Of a stretch of DNA of 64,000 bases, positions 1 through 10,225 are shown in pieces (within the stretch, counting starts at the first letter, position 1; every line of letters begins with the position of its first letter). Made by a program: the position numbers and the translations under genes. The DNA comes from Holothuria scabra (taxonomy: Eukaryota; Echinodermata; Holothuroidea; Aspidochirotida; Holothuriidae). The notes beneath the pieces are model-generated. The model was not told the origin of the DNA. It searched no databases and was given only the letters and a program-made list of their open reading frames with translations. The stretch lies in the NCBI GenBank assembly GCA_037179385.1, contig CM074188.1:18493318-18557317 (forward strand). Direction: 5' to 3'.

Positions 1-66
1 TAGCAAAACAGGCCTGTAGTTGGCGGGATCAGATCTTTCACCCTTCTTATAGATGGGACCTTCACG
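1..66 (-). pseudogene. LINE reverse-transcriptase fragment at window edge
   Basis: Read on the minus strand this stretch encodes GPIYKKGERSDPANYRPVLL. That is the conserved early RT block (P-x-[YF]-KKG-[DE]...P-x-NYRP) of CR1/jockey-type non-LTR retrotransposons. The frame is open to the left edge, so the rest of the element lies outside the window. Similarity fades near position 66, and the sequence upstream of that does not read as RT, so this is a truncated insertion or a relic. Family placement is uncertain because only about 20 residues are visible. Confidence 0.6.
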
Positions 67-1994
67 TCGTACCACAAAACAAACACAATAGTCATTTGTT
101 GTTTGCCAATAACGTCCACCCCAAAGAAGCTGAGGACTAATCCAAAGTTGCAATAAAAGGAAAGTGTTTTCAAGTCAACAAGCTTCGAATGTTCATTCCC
201 GATTGGCTTTCCTTTCAACACAAGAGCTGCGTCAGTGCGTCTTCCACATAAAACAAAGATAGGCGAATTTGAAAAACAGAGGGCCTCTGTTTTTATTGAT
301 ACTTTTCCTGTCAAATGAAATCCACTTGAAATATGGAGTCTGTTTATTCCCAAAATTAACAAATATTGAAAAAAATATTAACAATTGCAACCGAAAGCAG
401 CTATGTGGAAGGGGGTAGGGATGAATACTTCTTATGAAGGCTATAAATAACTGGCATAGAAAGTGACGTAAATTGGAAATTTACAGCAAGATATGATTAA
501 CGAAACAAGTTTTAACGATATTAGACAAAAATGGGAACGCAAAGTTAACGATAATGGCTGTAAGAATAAAACAAAAAGAAGCGAAAAGCTATCATAAATC
601 CTCCAGAGCTCGATATTGTTATTGAGAAACAGTGAGCAATGCATATTTTTCTTTACTTTTTCATTGGCAGAAAATATTTGTTTTCAATTATTAATGGTTG
701 CGTTTTCTAAAGTGTGAAACCGTGATCGACTAAGGAGTTGTTATTTTGCAAATTCAAATGGCAACTACATGTAGACAAAGGGTATAGGCTGGGGCCAGGA
801 TTTGAAGACCAAGTTCTATGTACCGTACTGCAGCCAGAAGCCATGACAAAGGCGACGCTTTTGCAAACGATTGCTCTCGAAAAAATTTCCGCTGGTATTT
901 TTAACTTTGATTGGGCACGAAAGGTAATTTGGAAGAGAATTAAATCTCATTGGTATGTTCATGAATTAAGATCAAATCAAGTTAATCACTTTGGCAACTG
1001 AAAAAGATTTGCTGGGGTACTTCATATTTTGTGGCATTCCTCCAGATTTTCCAACGACGATCAGTCTCGACGAACATTTCGACTTTTGTGCCCAGTCTGA
1101 TGAGCTAAGATCCTCCAATATATACGCAAAATCAACGGTTTACTTTACTCCCTGAAAACTCGCGTTTGATTTTAACATGCTCCAAGTTAAGTTTCCAAGG
1201 TCTTCGAATGGACTAAAAACGTGTACATGAATCGTGGGGGCAGTAAATAACTAAATACTGATAGTAAATGCTTTATACGTCATGGTTCAAAATGCTGCGA
1301 CTTCTTTCTAAGATTTTTGTCTTTATATTTTATGGTAAACTAAATATATATTAAAGGCAAGTTGGTCCTTTTTACTGTGATTAATTAGAAACTTGTTGCA
1401 ACGGTATGCCGCTGAATAGGTCCAACTCTGGTTTTCAATTAACTAAAAGTTCGCAATTTTTCATAAGTTTCTCTGAGCTATGTGCAGCTTGGCATTGCCG
1501 ACTGATGGTAGCGATGCACTGCTTCATGTTAATCCATCGACCTTAGCCACGTATTTGTGAAGGAAAACCCTTTAAAAGATTCTCAGGCGACCATTACTAC
1601 CATGGGATGGCGAGAAGCGCAAGAAAGTCTTTGTCCAGACTACCTCGATCCCAGATCGTAAGAAATGTCATATCTCATATTAATGGGGGAACGGCAGCAA
1701 TGCTGTACAAATTAACTTTAAAAATGTTGAAAATATATTCAGTGGCATGGCATGCATGAGCCTTGATTGTGGGACTCCTGCATGGTATGTACCCTCCACT
1801 ATTTAGTTTGAGAGGAGGGGATGCCAACAAATTTCCTCCTACCAACTTTGTGTGACCGTGAAACTGAAAATTGAGGTAAGCAAAAACCTGCATGCACTTT
1901 TTCCTCTGGATATTGAAGTGTACCCCCAATTTTCATAGTACCCCACATTTTGAAATATTTGGCTCAATGTTGAATTGGGGGTCCTTATTTGTAG
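67..1994. other. AT-rich stretch, no gene recognised
   Basis: Short open frames occur, for example 87 codons at 738-1001 on the plus strand, but none has recognisable domains or convincing splice sites at both ends. I see no tandem repeats and no RNA gene. Confidence 0.5.
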
Positions 1995-2009
1995 ACCTCT
2001 CACAAGGAT

Positions 2010-2264
2010 ATGCGACTGCAGCTTACAGATCGGGGCCCTGTATTTGCTTTTAGCTACGCTAATAGGCAGAAAATGCTTTTTAAAGAACCTTTCTGCGTTC
2101 CTAGCCGAATTCCCAATTACCACTGGCTTTATTATCTTTCCCAGTTCGTTACTCGAGTTATTGAGTCGTTGCGGGGGCCAGAGTGTACTGTACTGAGAGA
2201 CGATAAACTAACTTTAGGCCTAGGCAATGGTGAAGAATTTGGTGGGTTTGTAAGACATTTTTGA
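2010..2264 (+). CDS. Possible exon or small ORF of unknown function
   Basis: An 84-codon open frame starts MRLQLTDRGPVF and ends GEEFGGFVRHF. It has a balanced amino-acid composition unlike the surrounding noise. A splice-acceptor-like TTATTTGTAG ends at 1994, an in-frame TAG sits at 1992-1994, and AATAAA follows the stop codon almost directly. It could be a terminal exon, but I recognise no family and can find no partner exon. Frames on both strands are open here, so it may be chance. Confidence 0.2.
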   Translation: MRLQLTDRGPVFAFSYANRQKMLFKEPFCVPSRIPNYHWLYYLSQFVTRVIESLRGPECTVLRDDKLTLGLGNGEEFGGFVRHF

Positions 2265-2334
2265 AATAAATACGCCTTTGTGTTATCTTCGTAACTAACG
2301 TTAACCATGATCTTGATATGGGACTTGATATAGC

Positions 2335-2490
2335 CTGAGTATATGCGCCTAGCCTAGGCTAGGCCTAGTAGTAGTAACTAGTGTAGCTAGGCTAGGCCTA
2401 GGCTAACCTAGGTTCAGGGTTGAGCCCTCACAGATATGCTGTAGGCCTAAGTTGGCTCACAGTACTGTAGGCCCAACGTCAGGCCTAAGC
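2335..2490. repeat. TAGGCCTA-rich palindromic motif cluster
   Basis: Repeated short palindromic words (TAGGCCTAG, CTAGGCTAGGCC) lie next to the 3' end of the adjacent LINE. The same words recur at 6558-6605, beyond the LINE's other end, and at 7483-7565. This fits a LINE inserted into a pre-existing cluster. Confidence 0.55.
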
Positions 2491-2630
2491 AGTAACCACA
2501 GGCGCTCGGTACTGCTACAAGTTGTAAAGTTTTTGACCTCTGCTATGGTGGATCTGGATCTGGATCTGGAAAAATACTGCACAACACTCCTGGTGGAGTC
2601 AAACGTGCAGGGTTGAGTGTGCGCATGTAG

Positions 2631-4245
2631 TTAGTCATCCCGTCTGAGGATCCTCAAGGCTGCGCTCTTGAATTGCTTGGGGTCCTCGAGATCTGTAATG
2701 TTCTGGGGGAGTAGGTTCCAGTCTCTGACGGTCCGAGGAAAGAAACTGTATTTGTAGCAGTCCTTATTGGTTGGTATATTGGTAAAGCTATTAGAATGGT
2801 GATGTCTAGAGGGCCGCCGGACCGGTTGTAGGTTGTTGATTGGCAAGGCTAGGAGGCCCAATCTGGCTTTGTGAAGAATTGCTAGCCTGTTGGCAGTACG
2901 CCTGTTTTTGAGACTATCCCACCCTAGGTCGTTTAGCATTTCAGTCACACTACTATGGGGGAATAGTCATTATAAACAAACCTAGCAGCCCTACGCTGAA
3001 TTTGCTCAACCTTATTGGATAGGGAAGTGGTGTGGGATCCCAAACAGAAGATGAATACTCCAATAAAGGCCTAACAAGTGTGAGATAGGCATTAGCTTTG
3101 ACACTCCTGGGGCAGGAGTATAAATTTCTTTTAATAAAAGCCAAAGACCTATTTGCTGACGAAGTGATACGATTAATATGTCTATTCCAGGTCAGGGTAT
3201 TAGAGATGTCAACTCCCAGATAAGTGTGGCAATCGGCAGACTCCAGGAGTATCGTTATCTAGAGTATAATTAAAAAACTTGGGTTTCCTTGAGTGAGTAA
3301 TCCTCATAGAAAAGCACTTCTTGGTATTAAAGTGCATTTGCCATTTATTTTGCCACTCAGAGAGGGTGTTTAGATCATTTTGGAGTTGAACCTGGTCAAG
3401 ATTATTCTTTATCTGTCTATAAATTACACAGTCGTCAGCAAAAGTCTTACTTCAGAAGAGATATTATCGGGCAGGTCATTAATATAAACTAAAAACAACA
3501 GGGGACCCAAGACTGTACCTTGGGGAACACCAGAAAACATCCACCCAATCAGAAAAATCACCACTCACTACGACTCTCTGCTTCCGGGACTTAAGAAAAT
3601 TAGCAATCCAGTTAAGGGTGTTGCCTCTAATACCATAGTTTTGTAATTTACAAAGCAGACGGTTATGAGGAACCGTATCAAAAGCCTTAGAAAAATCCAT
3701 GATAATCATGTCAGTCTGGGATCTAAGATCTAGAGACTGCACTAGGTCATTGGTTGTTAAGATCAATTGAGATTCACAAGAATGGCGTTGTCTGAAGCCA
3801 TGCTGCCTGTTCGTGATAACTGAGTGGTTATCAAAGTGATGCATAATATGAGAATGTATAATGTGTTCCAGGACCTTGCAACAAATCGAGGTAAGAGAGA
3901 CCGGCCTATAGTTTGAGGCTAGGAACGGTCACCTTTTTTAAAGATAGGACTAACATTGGCACATAACCAAGAGGGAGGTAAATGAATGTCCAGTGATTTT
4001 GAAAAAATGGAGCAGAGGGCAGGAGCAACCTCCTCAGCGGCCAATTTCAGAACATGAGCCGGTATACCGTCAGGACCTGTAGCTTTGTTTGGGTTCAACT
4101 CCTTGAGCAACTTCACAACACCATCTAAGGATATCTCAATATCAGACATGGTGGGTATGGTGTTCGCTTCAACTGGAGGTAAGGTGACATTCTCACGGGT
4201 GAAAACCTTTTGGAACTGCTCATTTAAGATGTTAGCCTTCTGCAT
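2631..4245 (-). pseudogene. LINE reverse transcriptase domain, frameshifted
   Basis: Successive minus-strand pieces carry RT blocks: LNPNKATGPDGIPAHVLK, VSPIFKKGDRS, MDFSKAFDTVPHNRLLCKL and [16 protein letters not shown]. The catalytic FADD lies at about 3435-3450 but in another frame from the block before it, so a small indel separates them. The C-terminal tail (2631-2948) includes FFPRTVRDWNLLPQNI, typical of CR1/jockey-type elements. At least three frame changes are present. Confidence 0.85.
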
Positions 4246-4478
4246 GTTGTCCGAGACCAGTATCCCATCAGATTTCAGGAAGGGATACCAACACTATCAC
4301 ATCTAAGGTTTTTAATAAAGGACCAGAAACGTTTAGGTGAATCAGTACAAACTGTGTTGACATAATTTCTATAGCGACTCTTGTTGTTTTGTGAGTCGCT
4401 TACGTTGGGTTTTGAAGTTTTCAAAAGAGGATGGAGTTCGCGTCTTACGCCATGTGTTATAAGCCCTTTGTTTCCTAT

Positions 4479-5469
4479 TTAATAGTCGTTTAATAGTCTT
4501 ATCAATCCAGGGGTTTGGTTCCTCTTTCTAACAACCCGAGCTGGAACATAGACATCCATTACCTCTTTGATTTTGTTCTCAAGGGCAGAGTACATGACCT
4601 GCACAGAGCACTCACGTTTAACCAGGTCAGAGCTGAACTTACTAAGCTCCGCCTTGATTCCACTGACATCAGCTTTGTGAAAGCTATACACTTTCCTAGG
4701 CTTTTGTTTAGTTGTTTTAGGCCTAGTGCTTATCATAATCAAGGGGATACCATCATGGTCAGATATGCCAGGGATCAGGGCAGACCTATCCACTAGAGTA
4801 GGATTAGATGTCAAGAAAATATCCAAGATGTTGTTAACTCTAGTAGGCTCACTTACCATTTGGTCAAGACCAAAATCATTGCATATGTCAAGCATACATT
4901 TGGATAAAGCAGGATACTGTGAGCCTGGTTGGACAGACCTAGTGAACCAATCAACATCAGGTAGATTAAAGTCCCCTGCAAGATAGATCTGTCCATTCTT
5001 ATTCTTACTGGCCTTAACGAGAGAAGCCCGAAGCTGGTCAAGGTAGTCTGTTGAGTTGCCATATTTATGTGAGCGGTAAAAGACCCTATAAGTATTTGTT
5101 TGGCACCTTGGATTCGAGAGAAACCCAGACTACCTCACAATCCGAATCAAGGTCAGGTCTATAGGTAGCAAGGAGGTCTTCTTTAGTGGCAATAAGGACG
5201 TCCCCTTTAGACTGACCATAATTTCTGTCTTTTCTAAAAACAGTATAATTACCAGGAAACAATTCATTACTGGTGACAGAGCTATTTAAGTGAGTTTCAG
5301 TACCTATAATCACGTCAGGGTTATTTTCATCAATGCAAGCATTTAAGTCTGCAACCTTATTACGAATGCCTTGAAAATTAATAACAAGGACTTTTAAACT
5401 ATTCCTAATCGGTTTAGAATTGGGTCTACGTTCAGGTCGAAATTTCTTGGTGACTGGGGAGGACGACAA
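4479..5469 (-). pseudogene. LINE APE-type endonuclease domain, frameshifted
   Basis: Pieces in several frames (5086-5469, 4853-5062, 4479-4895) read as an apurinic-like endonuclease. They include VLVINFQGIRNK, DVIIGTETHLNSS with the catalytic E-T-x-L block, and PGISDHDGIPLIMIS, the SDH motif near the domain's C-terminus. This domain nicks target DNA to prime reverse transcription. The breaks between frames show the copy is dead. Confidence 0.8.
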
Positions 5470-5815
5470 CAGAGGCGGATTGGGGGGTCGCTGGTAATAC
5501 TGTGAGCACCAGGAGAAAGACAGGCGAAACTATTCGATAATTCAGGGTCAGAATTGCTAAAAGTGAACTTGAAAAGTTGGGAATACCACATTGACAGCAA
5601 ATCCAAGAAACGTTACTATTAGCTGCAATGCCCTGGTAGATGGCAGAGTTCATGCTCATGCAATTAACATGATACCAGCCTTGGCACTGGTCACAACAGA
5701 CAGCTCGCTGACCCCATTTGGCGGCTTTGCCGCACAAGACACATGGGAACTTGGGTGTGTATGGGCCAGGATTGGGGTGCAGGTCCCCAGAGAGCATGAT
5801 AACCAAGATAGACAA
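5432..5815 (-). pseudogene. LINE ORF: 2A-like NPGP motif plus PHD-type zinc finger
   Basis: The frame starts MSILVIMLSGDLHPNPGP and continues into a Cys4-His-Cys3 pattern (CVLCG...CCDQCQGWYHVNC...WICCQCG) at roughly residues 25-80. That is a PHD-type zinc finger of the kind CR1-like elements carry before the endonuclease. NPGP is the core of 2A-like ribosome-skipping peptides, which are reported at the N-terminus of echinoderm CR1-like ORFs. The usual D-x-E-x-NPGP is here D-L-H-P-NPGP, lacking the Glu, so activity is doubtful. The frame stops before the endonuclease. Confidence 0.7.
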
Positions 5816-6180
5816 ATAAGACGTAGTAAGATTAAGCGGCTGAGCGCCCGAAGGGAAGGTAGGCCAGGCTTAGGTTGATGGTAGTTAGCCAACAGAACAG
5901 TTAGGCTAGGTATATACTTAACATACATAAAAGGGACTGTATGTAGGTTTGTAAAACCCCGGGGCTCACACTTCGAAACAACAACATTAATAAAACTAGT
6001 GTACTCATTACTAAGGGGAAGTCCATAATTGTTTGGGAGAAAACGAAGACTGCAACCAAAAATAAAAAAGAGCATGTACAACAGACCACCACCACCCCAC
6101 ATAATTACCAACGGGAGGAGTAACCAGGACACACCTACAATGCCAATACTCACGACAACCGACAATTGACCACGCTACAA

Positions 6181-6828
6181 TGACGAGGAGTTTATCCTTG
6201 CATGAACGCTAACACTAGCAACAGGCGACGGCTGACTATGAGATTCACTGTAGGCTCTTAAAAAAAAAGTGTGGAAGGCTACACTGGGGTGAAGCCTAGG
6301 CTCACACAATAACCAACCAAAATTTCCACTACAAAAATACAGAAAGTTAAGCTCGAGACCGGTTAGCTGAGGTATCCAACGTGATGAGAAAGTGGAATAC
6401 TCCCAAAATTACTGTCAATATGTAACTTCAACGAAAAAAACTAAGTAAAAACAGCAGAAAAATCCCAGAGATAAAAGAGAACGATGTTCACTTTACGAGC
6501 ATGCGCACTGATACTGAGGCATGCGCCTGGTGTTATTGTAACATCCCTTTTTTGCTACTGTAGCCTAGGCTAGGCCTATTAGTATTAGCCTAGGCCTAGG
6601 CCTAATTTTTTTTATTGTGTTTAGGCCTATCAGTATCCTAGTCTGCTTGTTTTTTTTTTTTCTTCTCAGGGAGTGCATGTTTTCAAGCCTCCCGGGGTTT
6701 TTGTGTACTTCCTTTTGCTTTTATATTTCCTTATATTCTCTTGTTGAGTTTATACTCAAAATGTGTAGCCTATGTTTATATGTAAAAGCGATAAAACAAT
6801 AAACGAAACGAAGCGAAGTTAGTTATCA
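6181..6828. other. LINE 5' flank and TAGGCCTA cluster, no gene
   Basis: This may be the 5' untranslated part of the LINE up to about 6540. TAGGCCTA words follow at 6558-6605, then T-rich sequence. No coding evidence is seen. Confidence 0.5.
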
Positions 6829-7400
6829 TAACATAACATAACATAACATAACAGGTTGAAGGGCAAAGGAGGGCCAAAGCCCCATAAGATGCCCTGAAGT
6901 CCAGGCCCTAATCATTTAACTCTTCGAAGATCCAATGCCAGAGTGAGTGTGGATGAACACCGGCGAACTTCGCCTTCTCTTTTCGACTAGTGCTCAGAGG
7001 TAACGAGGCAGGCGTGTACTAATCACTCCCAATCCTGCTCCCGGGACCGTCATTTAACGTCCCCATCCGACGTGAGCGTATCCCCAGTCTTTAGCCACTT
7101 TCCCAAAGGCTGGAGGGGGTGGAAGTTATACTTGCTCTGCACCACTGCTCAACAGCTGAGCTGAGCAAGCAGACAACTTTCCGAGTCGGACAACTTCCTG
7201 AAACGGACAACCAAATACCCAATTTTGAAATGCACCAATTTTAAACCCCCTCAGCATCACTGTGAACAGCTATGCTGAACAAGCTAATTTTTAGACCCCG
7301 GAAAATTTCCAATTGGTTCCACCGGGATTTGATCCGGGGACCTTCAGTATGCAAGGCAGTATGCTCAAACCACAGAGCCATCTCCATCACTAGTCGATCA
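6829..7400 (-). mobile_element. tRNA-derived SINE with (TTATG)n tail
   Basis: On the minus strand the element begins with a tRNA-like head (7314-7380) holding an A-box-like TGGCTCTGTGGTTTGAGCA and a B-box-like GGATCAAATCCC. A body of about 450 bp follows, ending in about five copies of TTATG (6829-6853), the usual 3' simple-repeat tail of a SINE. It would be transcribed by RNA polymerase III and mobilised by a partner LINE. I cannot name the family. Confidence 0.7.
7314..7380 (-). repeat. tRNA-like promoter head of SINE (not a functional tRNA)
   Basis: A and B box-like motifs are correctly ordered and spaced, and a T-stem-like CCCCGG...CCCGG pairing is visible. The acceptor stem does not close as in a working tRNA and the sequence runs straight into the SINE body. 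Confidence 0.6.
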
Positions 7401-7482
7401 CTATCAGTATCATGAGTCGAGCGTTTCATATGCACTATACACTAGGCTAAATACTAACAAGGTTGGTCACTCAACACAGGCT

Positions 7483-7565
7483 GCAGTTAGCCTAGGCTAG
7501 GCCCTAGGCCTAAGTTAGACATTTACGTTAGTTATGACATTGAGTTGACATAGGCTAGGCCTATG
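7483..7565. repeat. TAGGCCTA-rich palindromic motif cluster
   Basis: Repeats of CTAGGCTAGGCC and GGCCTA, the same motif as at 2335-2490 and 6558-6605. Confidence 0.5.
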
Positions 7566-7967
7566 AGAGATGCGTTGGGTGCATGGGATCATATGAAGCC
7601 TTTTGGTAAAGGGTAGGCCTATTTTTTATTGAGATCTTCATGACAGGACGATCCACAATGCAAAGTTTCTACATGATTTTTCTAAGCCAGTCAGCTAAAA
7701 CGCAGATCTAGCCCAGTCGGGTGCCTTACCCCCGCAACCAACTATAGCTAGTGCTGCTGCTTGCTGCAAGAAAGAGATCACAACCGTCTATATGCAAGAG
7801 TCAGTGCACGTGAAACCCACAACACCTAGATTTATTATGTATCGTGCCTGAATGCATGAAAAGTCTTTTGTCGTACACATGTGTACGTGCGAAGAGTAGT
7901 TATGTAGCCTACAAGGCTTTGCTAGTTCATAGCCAGTGTAAGATATGTCTATTTCTCTAGGGAGGGA

Positions 7968-8022
7968 AAAAGTAGTAAACAGCCGTTGTTGATGTGCTAC
8001 ACTCGCTTCAGACGACGATACG
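7968..8022 (+). other. NDUFS4: Putative 5' non-coding exon of NDUFS4
   Basis: This GC-richer stretch ends in a consensus splice donor: ACGATACG followed by GTAAGT at 8023. The NDUFS4 start exon has a splice acceptor (TTTTTTCTCACAG, ending at 10044) before its ATG, so an upstream non-coding exon must exist. This is one good candidate; a second donor (GTAAGTATGG, near 9670) is an alternative. Its 5' end is not visible. Confidence 0.35.
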
Positions 8023-8034
8023 GTAAGTTCGAAT

Positions 8035-9478
8035 TAGGGCTGTGCATTTTTGGTTAATTCATTATCCATTTAACCGATTTTATTAATCGGCGGTTTACCT
8101 TTTAACCAAAAATGACGTAGTGTTCACCACAACTACAAAAAGTCAACACTCTTGTACAGGAAGGTACAAGTCTAAAAATGGCGTCGTAAGTCATGTTCGC
8201 TGATGTAAGAACGTAGCAAAAATATTGGTATTTTGCGCTGAGTATAAATCATCTTTTCACAGTAAAAGCCCATCCCACATTTACTGAAGCTTTCTTCAGA
8301 CCAATGCGCTTTTTAACATTACACCAACTGTTGTATTTTCCCGCCTAGTCCTATGTAACATCGTGTGTGAAAATACCAGGCCTCCAAACGAATTTTCCCA
8401 TTGAGTTTGCATTATGAAGATCGCACTTCTGAGGCTTACATAGCTGGCCTGTGCAGCCGGCCAAGCCCTGTGCTAAATTCACGGAGAAACGGCATCACAA
8501 ATCTCTGTGTGCATGGATTTTTCGGGAATCCGACTAAAGTGCATTTCAGTTGCTGATTATTTTGTAAACAATACGTAAGGTTTGGACAAGAAGTGCCAAA
8601 ATTAAGGGGATATTTATATTAGAAAGGAACCATAACATACGTTAATTGAGTCCATATTTTTTGCTGTCCAGAACTGCTAGAAATTAGATAGTTGCATATT
8701 TGTCCGTGGGTGGACTTCTACAGTACAGTTCATTATCGAAACTATACAACCCAGGTGGTTCAACGAACTGCGTATGCTTATTCATAAATATCAACATGGA
8801 ATGTTCCATTTTATATGATATTGGGCAAACAACAAAATGGCGGGAATTATCTGGCGCTTACAATAGTATTTTACGGGTTAAATTTTTTCCAAATACTGCT
8901 ACTAACAATGAGAAATAATGAAATTTACGGAGGTGCAGCATGATAAAATATTTCGATTAGCTACAAGTGGGGAGATTTATTCAAATATATGCCCTAATCA
9001 GGGTCTGACTAGCACTGAAAACTCGACAAAATCCAACCTGCTTTTATACCTTTTACAGCCCTTCATGTTTTATGATAATCTCTCAAAGGTGCCTCTTATT
9101 TCTTAAGTTGTGCTTGGGTGTAGCTATTGAAGGGATTAGGAGATGAGCACACGAAGTTCTGCCAACGAAAGTAACAATGGGTGCGCCACTTGTCACTCAT
9201 CATTATGTACTTAATTCAGGGAGTTGCCACGAAATTAATCCGTTCAATCGAATGGCTGATTTTAAAACTCTTTTTACAGTTATTGTTCGGTGATAATTTG
9301 TGAGAAACTGACACTATTTGTTGCGCGATGTTTGTGTAATAATTTACTAACAAAGCCATGCCGCGGGGACTGAGTAAATGGCAATACAAAAGCGGTTAAT
9401 CTACGCCGAGGTAATGACGCACGAGTAACCGACGGGTCGGTCGGTTAACCGGTTAACCGATTAACGGTCACAGCCCTG
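8035..9478. mobile_element. hAT-type non-autonomous DNA transposon, 1444 bp
   Basis: The ends are inverted repeats, TAGGGCTGTGCA...GGTTAAT on the left against the complement of ATTAACGGTCACAGCCCTG on the right. The element is flanked by a perfect 8-bp direct repeat GTTCGAAT (8027-8034 and 9479-9486), diagnostic of hAT insertion. The interior has no recognisable transposase, so it depends on an active hAT elsewhere. It sits about 5 bp inside a putative NDUFS4 splice donor and leaves GTAAGT intact. Confidence 0.85.
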
Positions 9479-9486
9479 GTTCGAAT

Positions 9487-10081
9487 GTGGAATCGTCATT
9501 GCATGTTGATGTTTTGGGGACAAAATGACTGCACCTTAGGCACATGGTTGAGACATTGGACAGAACCTTTTAACTTTTATGAAATGAAAAGGGAGGGATT
9601 GTACGTGCCTGCCCTCTGGAAGGGGGAGACAAATCTCGCTTTACCTCCCTCTGGTGGAAATACTGGTAAGGTAAGTATGGCAGATCTTTTGGTTGATATA
9701 TGACTGCTATTTTACTTCAGGAGAGTATAGACTTGTTTAAACATCTGGCTAAGTGAATCTGTAGGGAAAAGTTTTAGGGGAAACTTTTTCTTACAGAATC
9801 ATTCATGTTTACAAACAAATGACTGTTTGACAACACAGTTGGTGAGGTTTACTTACATTTTTATCACAACGAATTGTAGATTCCAATTCTTCTACTGTAC
9901 ATTCTGAGTGCAGTCTGGAGATCGCTGCCTATGCAAAACCTAATATGCACTGATATGTCCAGCGCATGTCCTATGCCTAGGCATAATGTAATGGGGAGTG
10001 GTCCTAAAGCAAGTCATCTCTTATTCTTGTATTTTTTCTCACAGTGAACAGCAATAGAAAAGTTCATCAAAGAGATCAAAT
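9487..10081 (+). other. NDUFS4: NDUFS4 upstream/5' UTR region
   Basis: A 72-codon open frame (9485-9703) contains a good splice donor GTAAGTATGG near 9670 and could be an alternative leader exon. The start exon begins after the CAG at 10042-10044. An in-frame TAG lies between that acceptor and the ATG at 10082, so the coding sequence cannot start farther upstream in this exon. Confidence 0.4.
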
Positions 10082-10225
10082 ATGGCATTTGTTTGCCGTA
10101 TATCTCTATCATCAGTGAGGATAGGATGGAGATCTGTCATTAGACAATGTACAACAGCTGGGAGTTCCATCACTCATGTTTCAAGCAGCAGTGGAACACA
10201 GTTGGATACCGTTACTGAAAAAGAG
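10082..10225 (+). CDS. NDUFS4: NDUFS4 coding exon 1 (presequence)
   Basis: Residues 1-48, starting [20 protein letters not shown]. It ends at GAG before the donor GTAAAA, phase 0. An in-frame stop upstream fixes the start. The residues are a mitochondrial targeting sequence that diverges rapidly between phyla. Confidence 0.88.

Larger units (their letters stand above)
2548..6180 (-). mobile_element. CR1-like non-LTR retrotransposon (LINE), nearly complete but inactivated
   Basis: On the minus strand the order is PHD-type zinc finger, APE endonuclease, reverse transcriptase, C-terminal RT tail. It ends in a short GGATCT/AGATCC microsatellite (2549-2570), as expected of CR1-group 3' ends. Reading frames are broken by several frameshifts and stops, so this copy cannot make its proteins. 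The 5' limit is uncertain: sequence up to about 6540 could be 5' UTR before TAGGCCTA repeats resume. It is a retroelement relic rather than a host gene. Confidence 0.85.

Noticed and set aside
738..1001. 87-codon plus-strand frame
   Set aside because: Unremarkable composition, no recognisable domain and no convincing splice sites.
7314..7380. Candidate tRNA gene
   Set aside because: A and B boxes are present but the acceptor stem is not closed and the sequence continues into a SINE body and tail, so it is a SINE head.
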